Part shown: positions 33,764 to 43,334 of the stretch, piece after piece | Numbering within the stretch: position 1 is the stretch's first letter | Layout: each line of letters opens with the position of its first letter | Assembly (NCBI GenBank): GCA_902362805.1 | Contig: CABIXY010000001.1 | Coordinates: 424,053-488,052, forward strand | Length of the DNA stretch: 64,000 nucleotides | Origin: Eubacteriaceae bacterium | GTDB lineage: Bacteria; Bacillota; Clostridia; Peptostreptococcales; Anaerovoracaceae | Direction: 5' to 3' | The notes under the pieces: generated by a model | Databases searched by the model: none | Told to the model about the DNA's origin: nothing | The model's input: the letters and a program-made list of their open reading frames with translations, nothing else | Made by a program: the position numbers and the translations under genes

Positions 33764-34369
33764 ATGCAAACTTTTAAATCAGTGCTGCCAAAGGCGGCAA
33801 TGATCTTCATCATATTTTCGGTAGTCTGCGGCATCCTGTATACGGGAGTTGTAACTGTTTTGGCGCAGTTGATTTTCCCGGATAAAGCCAACGGAAGCAT
33901 CATCGAAGTGAAGGGTGTGAAATATGGATCAGAACTGCTGGCGCAGCAGTACAATGATGAAAAACATATGTGGGGGCGCATCATGAATGTGGATGTATCC
34001 ACCTATACTGACAAAGAGGGCAACCGGCTGATGTATGCAGCGCCGTCCAACAAAAGTCCCGCCAGTGATGAATATGAGCAGATGATTGCAGACAGAGTGG
34101 AGTTGATCCGCGCGGCGAACCCGCAAAGGGAAGGAACTCCGATTCCGGTAGATTTGGTCACCTGCTCCGGCAGCGGTCTGGACCCGGATATCTCGCCTGC
34201 TGCAGCAGAGTATCAAGTGCCTAGACTTGCTGCGGAAAACGGCATGACCGAAGAGCAGATCAGAGTCATCATCGATCAATGCTCAAAAGGAAAGTTTCTT
34301 GGTGTATTCGGCGAAAAGACCGTCAACGTATTAAAAGTCAATTTGATGCTGGACGGGATTTTGAAATAG
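33764..34369 (+). CDS. kdpC: Potassium-transporting ATPase subunit KdpC
   Basis: 201 residues: one N-terminal membrane helix (AAMIFIIFSVVCGILYTGVV) and the conserved periplasmic-type domain with VTCSGSGLDPDISPAAAEYQ. KdpC assists ATP use by KdpB. RBS AGGAGGAATG upstream. Confidence 0.95.
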   Translation: MQTFKSVLPKAAMIFIIFSVVCGILYTGVVTVLAQLIFPDKANGSIIEVKGVKYGSELLAQQYNDEKHMWGRIMNVDVSTYTDKEGNRLMYAAPSNKSPASDEYEQMIADRVELIRAANPQREGTPIPVDLVTCSGSGLDPDISPAAAEYQVPRLAAENGMTEEQIRVIIDQCSKGKFLGVFGEKTVNVLKVNLMLDGILK

Positions 34370-34486
34370 ATTCTTGAAGAGGGACGTATGGAGTTTGTGT
34401 TCTGAGCAAAAGCGACTTAGAAATACAGATTGCACGCGCCTCTCTTCGTGGTATACTGATACTATGAAAAATCGGAGGCAAGGCAT

Positions 34487-37180
34487 ATGGAAGAAACACG
34501 GGTAAACCCGGACAAAATATTAGAGACCATCAAAAGGGCAGACGAAAAGCAGCAGTCGGGACATCTGAAAATCTTTTTCGGCTACGCCGCAGGGGTAGGA
34601 AAGACCTATACTATGTTAAAGGCGGCACAATCTGCAAAGAACAGAGGCGTCGATGTAGTAGCGGGCTATATTGAACCTCACGCCAGGCCGGAAACCATGG
34701 AACTGATGCGGGATTTGGAAAAGCTGCCTGTCAAGGAGGTCAGTCACAAGAACATCACCTTGCGGGAATTTGATCTGGACCAGGCCCTGGCTAGAAAACC
34801 TCAATTGATCCTCGTCGATGAACTGGCGCACACCAACGCTGATGGATGCCGGCATGAAAAGAGATATAAAGATGTAGAAGAACTGCTGAAAGCGGGAATT
34901 GACGTCTATACCACGGTGAACGTCCAGCATATCGAGAGCCTTAACGACATGGTTGCCGCCATCACGGGTGTTGCGGTGCAGGAGAGGATTCCCGATTCCG
35001 TCTTTGACGAAGCGGATCAGGTGGAACTGGTGGACATCGAGCCGGAAGACTTGATTAATCGGCTCAACGCAGGGAAAATCTATCGAGATGAACAGGCGCA
35101 GAGAGCTTTGATCAACTTTTTCAGCATAGAAAATCTGACGTCGCTGCGGGAAATCGCCTTGCGCAGATGTGCAGACAGGATGAATAAACTGTCAGAGCGG
35201 GTCAGGAATATCACCAATGCAGAGTATTACAACGACGAACACATCCTGGTCTGCATTTCCTCTTCACCGTCCAACAAAAAGATCATCCGCACTGCGGCAA
35301 GGATGGCCAGCGCCTTCAAAGGGACATTGACAGCCCTCTTCGTGGAGACACCGGATTTTGCAGGGATTAATGAGGCGGACAAAAAACGTCTGCAGGACAA
35401 CATCCGCCTGGCGACGCAGCTGGGGGCAAAGATCGAGACTGTTTATGGCGATGATATCGCTCTGCAGATTGCGGACTTTGCACGGCTGTCAGGCGTCTCA
35501 AAAGTCGTCATGGGCAGATATAACGCGAAAAAGAAAGTTTTGCTCGGGCGGCAGTCGCTGACGGACAAATTGATCGAGGCGGCGCCAAGCCTGGAAATCT
35601 ATGTGATTCCAGACAAAGACGTTCCTTATTATAAACCGCGGGCAGCGGGTAAAGGGACGGGGAAGTTTATTCTTCCTGACACACTGAAGAGCATCGTCAT
35701 ATTGGCGGCGGCAACCCTGCTGGGATTTGCCTTTTATGATATGGGGTTCAGTGAAGCCAATATCATCATGATCTACATTCTGGGGGTGGTGTTCACCTCC
35801 ATGGTTACAAGTGGCAAAGGGTACAGCCTGGTCAGTTCCGTAGTCAGCGTACTGATCTTCAACTTTTTCTTTACCAACCCGCGCTACACCTTTAACGCCT
35901 ATGACAACGGTTATCCGGTGACGTTTCTGGTCATGCTGATGACTGCCTTTCTCACCAGTACCCTGGTGGTCAGGCTCAAGCAGTACGCAAGAGAGGCGGT
36001 GCGGACGGCCTACCGAACAAAGATTTTGTTAGAGACTAATCAAATGCTGCAGAGCAACAAGCCGCGGAGAGAAATCGTGGAAATCATCTCTACGCAGCTG
36101 ACCAAGCTGCTGAAGAGGGACGTGATCTTTTATCTGGCAGGGGACGAAAAGTTGGGATCGCCTGTCGTCTTCCGAGCGGAGGAGGGGGGCGACAAGAATG
36201 ACTATCTCAGCGATAATGAAAAAGCGGTCGCTGCGTGGACTTTTAAAAATAACAAACATGCCGGAGCTACTACTGATACGCTGAGCAGCGCCAAATGCCT
36301 GTATTTAGCCGTACGCATCAACAGCAAAGTCTACGGCGTTGTGGGGATCGCCATTGACGGAAATCCTTTGGACACTTTCGAAAACAATATTACGCTGTCC
36401 ATCCTGGGAGAATGTGCCATGGCATTGGAAAATGAACAAGCCATGAGAGAAAAGGCAGAGGCGGACCTCCTTGCTAAGAACGAGAAACTGCGGGCAAACC
36501 TGCTGCGGGCTATCTCCCATGATCTGCGGACGCCGCTGACCTCCATTTCCGGCAACGCCGGGATTCTGATGACAAACAGCGATACTATCTGTGAAGAAAA
36601 AAAGCTTACATTATATACGGCGATTTACGATGACTCTATGTGGCTCATCAATCTGGTAGAAAACCTGCTGTCTGTCACCAGGCTGGAAGACGGTTCCATG
36701 CATCTGAATTCCAGCGCCCAGCTGATGGATGAAGTCATCGACGAAGCGCTGCAGCATATCGATCGGAAAAGTGTGGAGCACAAACTGGTCGTCCATCAGC
36801 CAGATGATTTTCTCATGGCAAAGATGGATGCAAGGCTGATTATACAGGTGATCATCAATATGGTGGACAACGCCATCAAATACACGCCAAAGGGGTCAGA
36901 AATTGTCATTACCACCGCCAGGGACGGGAACCACATCGTGGTCAGCATCGCCGATGACGGAGGCGGCATCCCGAATGAGGCAAAAAAACGAATCTTTGAC
37001 ATGTTTTATACGGTGGGTACGGGAATCGCTGACAGCCACAGAAGTCTGGGGTTGGGGCTTGCCTTGTGCAAGTCCATCATCAACGCTCACGGAGGAGAGA
37101 TTTCCGTTTTCGATAACAAGCCGAAAGGTGCGGTTTTCCGATTTACGCTTCCGGCAGAGGAGGTAACTTTACATGAATAA
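34487..37180 (+). CDS. kdpD: Osmosensitive K+ channel histidine kinase KdpD
   Basis: 897 residues, full length. Order: KdpD sensor domain with a Walker-A-like loop (GYAAGVGKTYT, about 29), USP-like domain (about 245-370), four-helix DUF4118 membrane block (about 400-500), GAF-like domain, HisKA with the phospho-acceptor in ISHDLRTPLTS (about 680), and HATPase_c (NMVDNAIKYTP; GLGLALCKSI). It senses K+ limitation and phosphorylates KdpE. It starts 117 bp after kdpC, in a gap that may hold its own promoter, and overlaps kdpE. Confidence 0.95.
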   Translation: MEETRVNPDKILETIKRADEKQQSGHLKIFFGYAAGVGKTYTMLKAAQSAKNRGVDVVAGYIEPHARPETMELMRDLEKLPVKEVSHKNITLREFDLDQALARKPQLILVDELAHTNADGCRHEKRYKDVEELLKAGIDVYTTVNVQHIESLNDMVAAITGVAVQERIPDSVFDEADQVELVDIEPEDLINRLNAGKIYRDEQAQRALINFFSIENLTSLREIALRRCADRMNKLSERVRNITNAEYYNDEHILVCISSSPSNKKIIRTAARMASAFKGTLTALFVETPDFAGINEADKKRLQDNIRLATQLGAKIETVYGDDIALQIADFARLSGVSKVVMGRYNAKKKVLLGRQSLTDKLIEAAPSLEIYVIPDKDVPYYKPRAAGKGTGKFILPDTLKSIVILAAATLLGFAFYDMGFSEANIIMIYILGVVFTSMVTSGKGYSLVSSVVSVLIFNFFFTNPRYTFNAYDNGYPVTFLVMLMTAFLTSTLVVRLKQYAREAVRTAYRTKILLETNQMLQSNKPRREIVEIISTQLTKLLKRDVIFYLAGDEKLGSPVVFRAEEGGDKNDYLSDNEKAVAAWTFKNNKHAGATTDTLSSAKCLYLAVRINSKVYGVVGIAIDGNPLDTFENNITLSILGECAMALENEQAMREKAEADLLAKNEKLRANLLRAISHDLRTPLTSISGNAGILMTNSDTICEEKKLTLYTAIYDDSMWLINLVENLLSVTRLEDGSMHLNSSAQLMDEVIDEALQHIDRKSVEHKLVVHQPDDFLMAKMDARLIIQVIINMVDNAIKYTPKGSEIVITTARDGNHIVVSIADDGGGIPNEAKKRIFDMFYTVGTGIADSHRSLGLGLALCKSIINAHGGEISVFDNKPKGAVFRFTLPAEEVTLHE

Positions 37181-37871
37181 ACCATTGATTTTGGTCGTTG
37201 AAGACGATGCGGCCATCAGAAATTTAATCACGACGACTTTGGAAACCCACGACTACAGGTTCCAGGTAGCTCCTAACGGGGAGTCGGCGATTTTGGAAGC
37301 GTCCTCTCACAATCCTGATGTGGTGCTGCTGGATTTGGGACTGCCCGATCTTGACGGTATCGAGATCATCAAGAAGATCAGAGGATGGTCGCTGATGCCC
37401 ATCATCGTTATCAGTGCCAGGTCTGAAGATACAGATAAGATTGAAGCCCTGGATGCAGGTGCTGACGACTATCTGACGAAACCATTTTCTGTGGAAGAAC
37501 TGCTGGCACGGCTGCGCGTCACTTTCCGGCGGCTAAACTATGTTCCTGGCAGCCAGGATATACAGAACTCCATCTTTGAAAATGGAGATTTGAAAGTCGA
37601 CTATGCGGCGGGCTGTGCCTTTATGGGAGAGAATGAACTTCACCTGACGCCTATCGAGTACAAACTGCTTTGTCTGCTGGCGAAAAACGTGGGCAAGGTT
37701 CTCACCCATACTTATATTACAAAAGAGATATGGGGAAGTTCTTGGGATAACGACGTGGCGTCTCTGCGGGTCTTCATGGCGACACTGCGCAAGAAGCTGG
37801 AAAAAAGTTCGACCTCGCCTCAGTACATTCAGACCCACGTGGGTGTGGGGTACCGGATGCTGCGGGTGTGA
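37173..37871 (+). CDS. kdpE: KDP operon response regulator KdpE
   Basis: 232 residues: receiver domain with acidic pair ED at 10-12, phospho-acceptor Asp in VVLLDLGLPD (about 54) and KPF (about 105), then an OmpR/PhoB winged helix (about 130-232; HVGVGYRML). It activates kdpFABC under K+ limitation. Overlaps kdpD by 8 bp. No clear terminator follows. Confidence 0.94.
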   Translation: MNKPLILVVEDDAAIRNLITTTLETHDYRFQVAPNGESAILEASSHNPDVVLLDLGLPDLDGIEIIKKIRGWSLMPIIVISARSEDTDKIEALDAGADDYLTKPFSVEELLARLRVTFRRLNYVPGSQDIQNSIFENGDLKVDYAAGCAFMGENELHLTPIEYKLLCLLAKNVGKVLTHTYITKEIWGSSWDNDVASLRVFMATLRKKLEKSSTSPQYIQTHVGVGYRMLRV

Positions 37872-37949
37872 AAAAGGTGGATAGTATGTAAACGCACGAT
37901 ACTTTGGTGAATATGTCTGCCTGTTTAGGCAATAATGTTCAAAAGGAAC

Positions 37950-37978
37950 TTGATTACTTGATTTGAATGAAGTATAAT
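37950..37978 (+). promoter_or_regulatory. Sigma-A promoter before the AAA ATPase
   Basis: TTGATT (37950-37955), 17 nt, TATAAT (37973-37978). It lies outside, and just left of, the left 29-bp direct repeat. Confidence 0.75.
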
Positions 37979-37991
37979 GAGTGAATAAATT

Positions 37992-38020
37992 AGCCTTTAT
38001 GGGCGGAAATTTTCAATGAA
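37992..38020 (+). repeat. 29-bp direct repeat, left copy
   Basis: Begins AGCCTTTATGGGCGGAAATT. Identical over 29 bases to 39329-39357. The two copies bracket the ATPase gene at a distance of 1,337 bp. Confidence 0.9.
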
Positions 38021-38026
38021 CAGGGG

Positions 38027-39322
38027 ATGAATATGGACATTAAGCGTGACAGATATTTACAGGAACTGATTTCTTACCGTTTTGATGGATTGGTTAAAGT
38101 CATAACAGGGATTCGACGTTGTGGCAAGTCATACCTTTTAAAAAACATATATCGAAAATATCTGCTTGAGGAGGGTGTGAAGGAAGAACAAATTATTTCT
38201 ATAGAACTTGACCTTGCGAGAGATATAAAGTATCGTAACCCACTGGAACTTTCCTCTTATGTGAGAAACATAGTAGAAGGGAAAAGGGAGGAGTACTATC
38301 TCTTTGTAGACGAAATTCAGATGTCAGACAAGGTGGCGAATCCCTACAATAAAGACGGAGAGAAGATTACTTTTTATGATGCACTAAATGACCTTCGCAG
38401 TTTGTCTAATTTGGATGTCTATGTAACGGGCAGCAACTCCAAAATGCTGTCAAGTGATATATTGACCGAGTTTAGGGGACGAAGTGATGAAATTCGCGTT
38501 CATCCGTTGAGCTTTTCTGAATACTATTCTGCAGTTGGAGGAGATAAGAGTGAGGCATTCGATGAGTATGCTTTTTATGGGGGGATGCCCCTTATCCTTT
38601 CGAGACCAAATGACGCTGCAAAGATGAACTACCTGAAATCACTATTTACGGAAGTATACATCAAAGACATTGTAGAGAGAAAACACATCGAGAGACAGGA
38701 CGTATTGGAACAGATCTTAGATTTGCTCTGCTCTTCTATTGGCTCGCTGACAAATCCTGCAAAGATAGCAGATACGCTGCAATCAAAACAGACAAAAGGC
38801 GTTTCATCGAACACAATTCGTGCCTATATCAGACACTTAGAGGATGCTTTTTTGTTCTCTGAAAGTAAGCGATATGATGTAAAGGGTAAATCCTATTTTG
38901 ACTCGCCAAATAAATATTATTGTGAAGATTTGGGATTGCGTAACGCTCGTATTGGATTTCGTCAGCAGGAGATGACCCATATCATGGAGAATATTATCTA
39001 CAACGAATTGGTCAATCGTCAATTCTCTGTTGATGTTGGAGTGGTGTATGCAAGAACGGTTAATGAGAAGGGAAATTCCGTTCGCACGCCGAGAGAGATA
39101 GATTTTGTCGTCAATTCTGGCGGCAAGAAGACCTACGTCCAATCAGCTTATGCAATGCCCTCGGAGGATAAAGCGGAAGCAGAACTCCGCCCGTTTGCAC
39201 TGACAGGGGATTCATTCCCAAAGATAGTGGTTAGAAAAGATATAGGAAAACGGTGGTATGATGATAAGGGAATTTTGAACATCAGCCTGATCGACTTCCT
39301 GTTAGATAAAACGGTCATTTAA
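38027..39322 (+). CDS. AAA ATPase of the AAA_14/DUF4143 type
   Basis: 431 residues. Walker A is GIRRCGKSYLL (about 27-37), Walker B is YYLFVDEIQ (about 92), and the C-terminal half matches the DUF4143 layout (YVQSAYAMPSED, nuclease-like fold). These ATPases are widespread and often present in many copies; their role is uncertain. Start ATG 38027 or 38033; ribosome site AGGGGATG. The gene alone fills a unit framed by perfect 29-bp direct repeats, suggesting acquisition as a cassette. Confidence 0.85.
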   Translation: MNMDIKRDRYLQELISYRFDGLVKVITGIRRCGKSYLLKNIYRKYLLEEGVKEEQIISIELDLARDIKYRNPLELSSYVRNIVEGKREEYYLFVDEIQMSDKVANPYNKDGEKITFYDALNDLRSLSNLDVYVTGSNSKMLSSDILTEFRGRSDEIRVHPLSFSEYYSAVGGDKSEAFDEYAFYGGMPLILSRPNDAAKMNYLKSLFTEVYIKDIVERKHIERQDVLEQILDLLCSSIGSLTNPAKIADTLQSKQTKGVSSNTIRAYIRHLEDAFLFSESKRYDVKGKSYFDSPNKYYCEDLGLRNARIGFRQQEMTHIMENIIYNELVNRQFSVDVGVVYARTVNEKGNSVRTPREIDFVVNSGGKKTYVQSAYAMPSEDKAEAELRPFALTGDSFPKIVVRKDIGKRWYDDKGILNISLIDFLLDKTVI

Positions 39323-39328
39323 CAAAAA

Positions 39329-39357
39329 AGCCTTTATGGGCGGAAATTTTCAATGAA
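39329..39357 (+). repeat. 29-bp direct repeat, right copy
   Basis: Identical to 37992-38020. It runs directly into the downstream terminator hairpin. Confidence 0.9.
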
Positions 39358-39387
39358 AAACGGTGGTCAAAAGCGACCACCGTTTTT
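39356..39387 (+). terminator. Bidirectional terminator between ATPase and pyrI
   Basis: AAAAACGGTGGTC pairs with GACCACCGTTTTT across a 6-nt loop. Serves both convergent transcripts. Confidence 0.9.
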
Positions 39388-39422
39388 CATTTGGACATGA
39401 GCTATTTTGCAAACCTGATAGA

Positions 39423-39845
39423 TTAATATTCCTTATGCTCTGCGTCGCAGTATGCGCATCTGTAGACTTTCTTGTCTTTGTCAACCAGCTTGAATTTCTG
39501 TGTAATTTCCTGTTCGATGGATGTGATGCATCTAGGGTTCTTACACTTGATGACATTGGTCAGGGTTGCTGGCAGTTCGAGGCGTTTTTTCTCAAACAGC
39601 TTGCCGTCTTTTACGATGTTGACAGTGATGTTGCTGTCGATGTAACCGAGGACATCCAGATCCAGATCGATGAGCTGGTCGATTTTGATGATGTCTTTTT
39701 TGCCGTACTTTGAGCTGTCCGCATTCTGAATGACAGCCACACAGTTGTTCAGCTTTTCCAGCTTCAGCAGTTCGTAAATCTGCATGCTCTTGCCTGCTTT
39801 GATGTGGTCTAAAACGATACCGGTGCTAACTCCATCTATATTCAT
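39423..39845 (-). CDS. pyrI: Aspartate carbamoyltransferase regulatory chain
   Basis: 140 residues. N-terminal nucleotide-binding domain and C-terminal zinc domain with CKNPRC and CAYC as the four ligands. It confers allosteric control by CTP/ATP on PyrB. Last gene of the minus-strand pyrimidine operon, 129 bp after pyrB; that gap contains hairpins (separate entry). Confidence 0.95.
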   Translation of the reverse strand: MNIDGVSTGIVLDHIKAGKSMQIYELLKLEKLNNCVAVIQNADSSKYGKKDIIKIDQLIDLDLDVLGYIDSNITVNIVKDGKLFEKKRLELPATLTNVIKCKNPRCITSIEQEITQKFKLVDKDKKVYRCAYCDAEHKEY

Positions 39846-39862
39846 ATGTATTCCTCACTTTC

Positions 39863-39974
39863 AGTAATGGTTCTGGCCCCGATTTCTGAAAAGAAATCGA
39901 TGGGCAGACCTTATGCTTTAGCGCCCCGCAAGCGACGCGGCGGCAAGGCGCTAGTCGTATAATAGCTCTATAGT
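39863..39974 (-). repeat. Hairpin-rich gap between pyrB and pyrI
   Basis: Two inverted repeats: GATTTC / GAAATC within 39882-39900 flanked by longer imperfect arms, and AGCGCC / GGCGCT within 39919-39952. No coding frame. Could tune pyrI expression or stabilise the upstream RNA. Confidence 0.45.
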
Positions 39975-40904
39975 TTACGCTTCTCTTTTGATTCCCAGTA
40001 AATACAGGATCAGTGCCATTCTGATGTGCTTTCCGCAGAGTGCCTGGAAGAAGTAGCAGGCTCTCGGGTCATCGTCCACTTCTACAGAAATCTCATTGAC
40101 TCTTGGCAGAGGATGCATGATGGTCAGGTCTTCCTTTGCCACCTGCAGTTTTTCTAAGTCTAAGATGTAGCTGTCCTTCAGTCTTACGTAATCCTCTTCG
40201 TTGAAGAATCTCTCTCTCTGTACACGGGTCATGTAGAGAATGTCCAGGTCTTCCATGGCATCTTCCAGTCTTTCGACCTCTTTCCACTCTGCCCCGGCAG
40301 CGTCCATCTTCTCTTTGACGTAATCAGGAACCTGCAGTTCATTTGGTGAAATCAGAACGAATTTGACGTTCTCGTATCTGAGCATGGCTTCGATCAAGGA
40401 GTGAACCGTTCTACCGAATTTCAGGTCTCCGCAGAGTCCGACTGTCATGTCAGAAAGTCTGCCTTTTTTTCTCTTGATGGTCAGAAGGTCTGTCAAAGTC
40501 TGGGTCGGATGGAAATGTCCGCCGTCGCCGCCGTTGATGATAGGTACTGTCGTTCTCTGGGAAGCGACAACTGGAGCACCTTCCTTTGGATGTCTCATGG
40601 CGATGATGTCCGCGTAGCAGCCGACAGTTCTGATGGTGTCGCTTACGCTTTCCCCTTTGGCTGCGGAACTGGAACTGGCTTCTGAAAATCCGAGGACACT
40701 TCCGCCCAGTTCTAACATGGCAGCTTCGAAACTGAGTCTGGTTCTGGTGCTCGGCTCAAAGAAGAGGGTTGCTAGTTTCTTGTGTGCGCAGATGTCCTCA
40801 TAGGCAGCATGGTTCTCCACGATATCGTCTGCAATTTTGATTAGTTCGTCGATTTCTTCTACTGACAGGTCAGTAATGTTGATTAGATTTCTGATTTCAC
40901 TCAT
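39975..40904 (-). CDS. pyrB: Aspartate carbamoyltransferase catalytic chain
   Basis: 309 residues, standard length. Carbamoyl-phosphate-binding motif [13 protein letters not shown] (about 48-60) and [12 protein letters not shown] are present. It condenses carbamoyl phosphate with aspartate, the committed step of pyrimidine synthesis. Start ATG 40904 directly abuts the pyrE stop, with GGGAG upstream. Confidence 0.97.
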   Translation of the reverse strand: MSEIRNLINITDLSVEEIDELIKIADDIVENHAAYEDICAHKKLATLFFEPSTRTRLSFEAAMLELGGSVLGFSEASSSSAAKGESVSDTIRTVGCYADIIAMRHPKEGAPVVASQRTTVPIINGGDGGHFHPTQTLTDLLTIKRKKGRLSDMTVGLCGDLKFGRTVHSLIEAMLRYENVKFVLISPNELQVPDYVKEKMDAAGAEWKEVERLEDAMEDLDILYMTRVQRERFFNEEDYVRLKDSYILDLEKLQVAKEDLTIMHPLPRVNEISVEVDDDPRACYFFQALCGKHIRMALILYLLGIKREA

Positions 40905-41543
40905 TTATTTATCTCCCTTCATCCATCCTTCATCTGAAGGATTGTTTCTAAACTTGATAATTCTTTCTTTGTCTTCTGCTTTGATGTAGCCGGTTTCCGC
41001 TGCAACTTCTACTAAAGCATCCAGGTCGCAGAGGCTGACATTTTTTACGTTAGCTGCGGCAAAGCGATCCAGGCCTTTCTGCATGCCATATGTAAAGATA
41101 CTGGCAATTCCTAAAACCTCAGCGCCGGCTGCCCGCAGGACTTCTACGGTGTCGATAGCTGATCCGCCAGTAGAAATCAGATCCTCGATGACGACGACCT
41201 TCTGACCTGGCAGCAGTTTGCCTTCAATCTGATTGGTGCGGCCGTGATCTTTAGCGGAGCCTCTCACATAACCCATAGGGATGCCCATTAAGTGTCCGAC
41301 AATGGCTGCGTGGGCAATGCCCGCCGTGCTGGTTCCCATGACCACTTCGCATTCTGGATAATGTTCTTGGATGGTCTTTACCAGGCTATTTTCCACCAGG
41401 GTTCTCACCTCCGGGGCTGTCAGGGTCAATCTGTTGTCACAGTAAATTGGGCTTTTGATGCCGCTGGCCCAGGTAAAAGGCTCTTCCGGTCTTAGGAAGA
41501 CTGCCTCGATGGACAGAAGACCTTTTGCAATTTCACTTTTCAT
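40905..41543 (-). CDS. pyrE: Orotate phosphoribosyltransferase
   Basis: 212 residues from ATG 41543, which has GAGGT upstream; the longer frame to 41588 would overlap pyrF without a ribosome site. The PRPP-binding motif is VVVIEDLISTGGSAID. It makes OMP from orotate and PRPP. Lies between pyrF and pyrB. Confidence 0.95.
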   Translation of the reverse strand: MKSEIAKGLLSIEAVFLRPEEPFTWASGIKSPIYCDNRLTLTAPEVRTLVENSLVKTIQEHYPECEVVMGTSTAGIAHAAIVGHLMGIPMGYVRGSAKDHGRTNQIEGKLLPGQKVVVIEDLISTGGSAIDTVEVLRAAGAEVLGIASIFTYGMQKGLDRFAAANVKNVSLCDLDALVEVAAETGYIKAEDKERIIKFRNNPSDEGWMKGDK

Positions 41544-41563
41544 TTTCGCTACCTCACTTTTCT

Positions 41564-42262
41564 CTATCCTACAAATTCGTTTAAACATCTTTCGTATGCT
41601 GCAACAGGGTCGTCAGCTTTGGTAATCGGCCTGCCAACCACGATGTAGTCGGAACCGATCTTTTTTGCGCCTTCCGGCGTAGTGATTCTCACCTGGTCGT
41701 CTTTGGCTGCATCGGCAAAACGAACGCCGGGCGTTACGGTTAAAAATTCTTCTCCGCAGGTTTCGTGGATTTTGCCTGCTTCCAGAGGGGAGCAGACGAC
41801 GCCGTCCAAACCCGCTTCTTTCGCATTTTGTGCGTATTTGATGACCACTTTATCCAGGTCTTCATTGATCAAAAGCTCCTGCTGCATTCTCTCCTGACTT
41901 GTGGAAGTCAATTGAGTTACGGCAATTAGAAGGGGCCTGCTGCCGTCATCTCTGGTCAGGCCGCGGATGGCGGCTTCCATCATCTCTTTGGTACCAGCAG
42001 CGTGAAGATTACACATATCCACATCCAGCTTGGATAGGGCGGCCATAGCCTTCTCTACTGTGTTGGGGATGTCGTGGAGCTTCAGATCAAGGAAGATCTG
42101 ATGACCTCTCTCTTTGATTTCTCTTACAATTGACGGTCCTTCGCTGTAAAACAGCTCCATGCCGATTTTCACATAAGGCTTTTTACCAGTAAACTTGTCT
42201 AAAAATTGCAGTGTCGCTTCCTTGGAAGGGAAGTCGCAGGCTATGATGACGTCTTTACCCAT
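41564..42262 (-). CDS. pyrF: Orotidine 5'-phosphate decarboxylase
   Basis: 232 residues. The catalytic motif is [14 protein letters not shown] and the phosphate loop is near [11 protein letters not shown]. It converts OMP to UMP. It follows pyrD after a 160-bp palindromic gap, and its own start has a GGAGG site at about 42268-42272. Confidence 0.96.
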   Translation of the reverse strand: MGKDVIIACDFPSKEATLQFLDKFTGKKPYVKIGMELFYSEGPSIVREIKERGHQIFLDLKLHDIPNTVEKAMAALSKLDVDMCNLHAAGTKEMMEAAIRGLTRDDGSRPLLIAVTQLTSTSQERMQQELLINEDLDKVVIKYAQNAKEAGLDGVVCSPLEAGKIHETCGEEFLTVTPGVRFADAAKDDQVRITTPEGAKKIGSDYIVVGRPITKADDPVAAYERCLNEFVG

Positions 42263-42274
42263 TTTTAATCCTCC

Positions 42275-42420
42275 TTTGCTTGTCTTTTTCGTCGATAGCT
42301 GTGTTGCGCGGCACGTCCGCGATGCTCATGTACTTCGAGTACATTCCGCCTCTCGTCGTGCCGTGCGCCTTGCTCTCGGCGAAAAATCCTGCGCAATAAC
42401 TTTTTTCTCGATAACGATTT
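42275..42420 (-). repeat. Palindromic intergenic element between pyrD and pyrF
   Basis: A non-coding 150-bp stretch with nested inverted repeats: ATGTACTTCGAGTACAT near the centre, GCGCGGCACG / CGTGCC..GCGC arms around it, and TTGCGC / GCGCAA at the outside. It looks like an inserted palindromic repeat unit rather than a regulatory leader of pyrF. Confidence 0.5.
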
Positions 42421-42422
42421 AT

Positions 42423-43334
42423 CTATTTTACGATTCCGATGATGTCGGCTAGCTTTTCGATGCCCAATTCTTCGCAGAGAGCAGGCAGTTCCTCAATGAT
42501 TTCTTTGCATGCATACGGATTGACCAGATTTGCCGCACCGACCTGTACTGCTGCAGCACCGGCCATCATCATCTCGATGACGTCTGCGGCAGAGCTGACG
42601 CCACCCATACCGATGACGGGAATATTGACCGCATTGGCAACCTGGTAGACCATTCTTAGGGCTACAGGGAAGATGGCTGGTCCGGAGAAGCCGCCCATCT
42701 TATTGGCGATTACCGGCTTTCTAGTCTTGATGTCGATGCGCATTCCCAGCAGGGTGTTGATCAGACTGATGCCGTCAGCGCCGGCATCTTCGCAGGCTTT
42801 GGCGATTTCTACAATGTCAGTGACATTGGGGCTCAGTTTGATATAGACTGGTTTGGTGGTCACTTCTTTTACTGCGCGAGTGACTTCGGCGGCGCTGTCA
42901 GCACAGACGCCATAAGCCATGCCGCCGTTATGGACATTGGGGCAGCTGACGTTGACTTCGATGATTCCCACTTGCGGTTCCTTGTCCATGGCGCGGGCGC
43001 AGGTAATATATTCTTCTATGGAAAACCCGCTAATGTTAGCAATAAGCGGCTTCTGATAGATTTTCGCCAGGTTGGGCAGTTCTTCTCTGCAGACGGCTTC
43101 CACTCCGGGATTCTGCAGTCCCACGGAGTTGATCAATCCATCTGGGCATTCAGCGATTCGCGGTAGAGGATTGCCCAGGCGGGCATCTTTGGTGGTCCCT
43201 TTGAAGGAGATGGAACCCAGGATATTGATATCGTAAATTTCAGCAAATTCTCGTCCGTATCCGAAGGTGCCGCTGGCAGGGATGACTGGATTGTCCAGTG
43301 TGATACCGCTTAAAACTACTCTTGTATCTACCAT
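42423..43334 (-). CDS. pyrD: Dihydroorotate dehydrogenase B, catalytic subunit
   Basis: 303 residues, class 1B. FMN-binding and catalytic segments: NSVGLQNPG, EVNVSCPNVHNGG with the class-1 Cys, and GMGGVSSAADVIEMMMAGA. It works with PyrK, passing electrons to NAD. Overlaps the end of pyrK by 7 bp. Confidence 0.96.
   Translation of the reverse strand: MVDTRVVLSGITLDNPVIPASGTFGYGREFAEIYDINILGSISFKGTTKDARLGNPLPRIAECPDGLINSVGLQNPGVEAVCREELPNLAKIYQKPLIANISGFSIEEYITCARAMDKEPQVGIIEVNVSCPNVHNGGMAYGVCADSAAEVTRAVKEVTTKPVYIKLSPNVTDIVEIAKACEDAGADGISLINTLLGMRIDIKTRKPVIANKMGGFSGPAIFPVALRMVYQVANAVNIPVIGMGGVSSAADVIEMMMAGAAAVQVGAANLVNPYACKEIIEELPALCEELGIEKLADIIGIVK

Noticed and set aside
37992..39357. Insertion sequence or transposon
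   Set aside because: The repeats are direct, not inverted, and the enclosed gene is an ATPase without a transposase or integrase.
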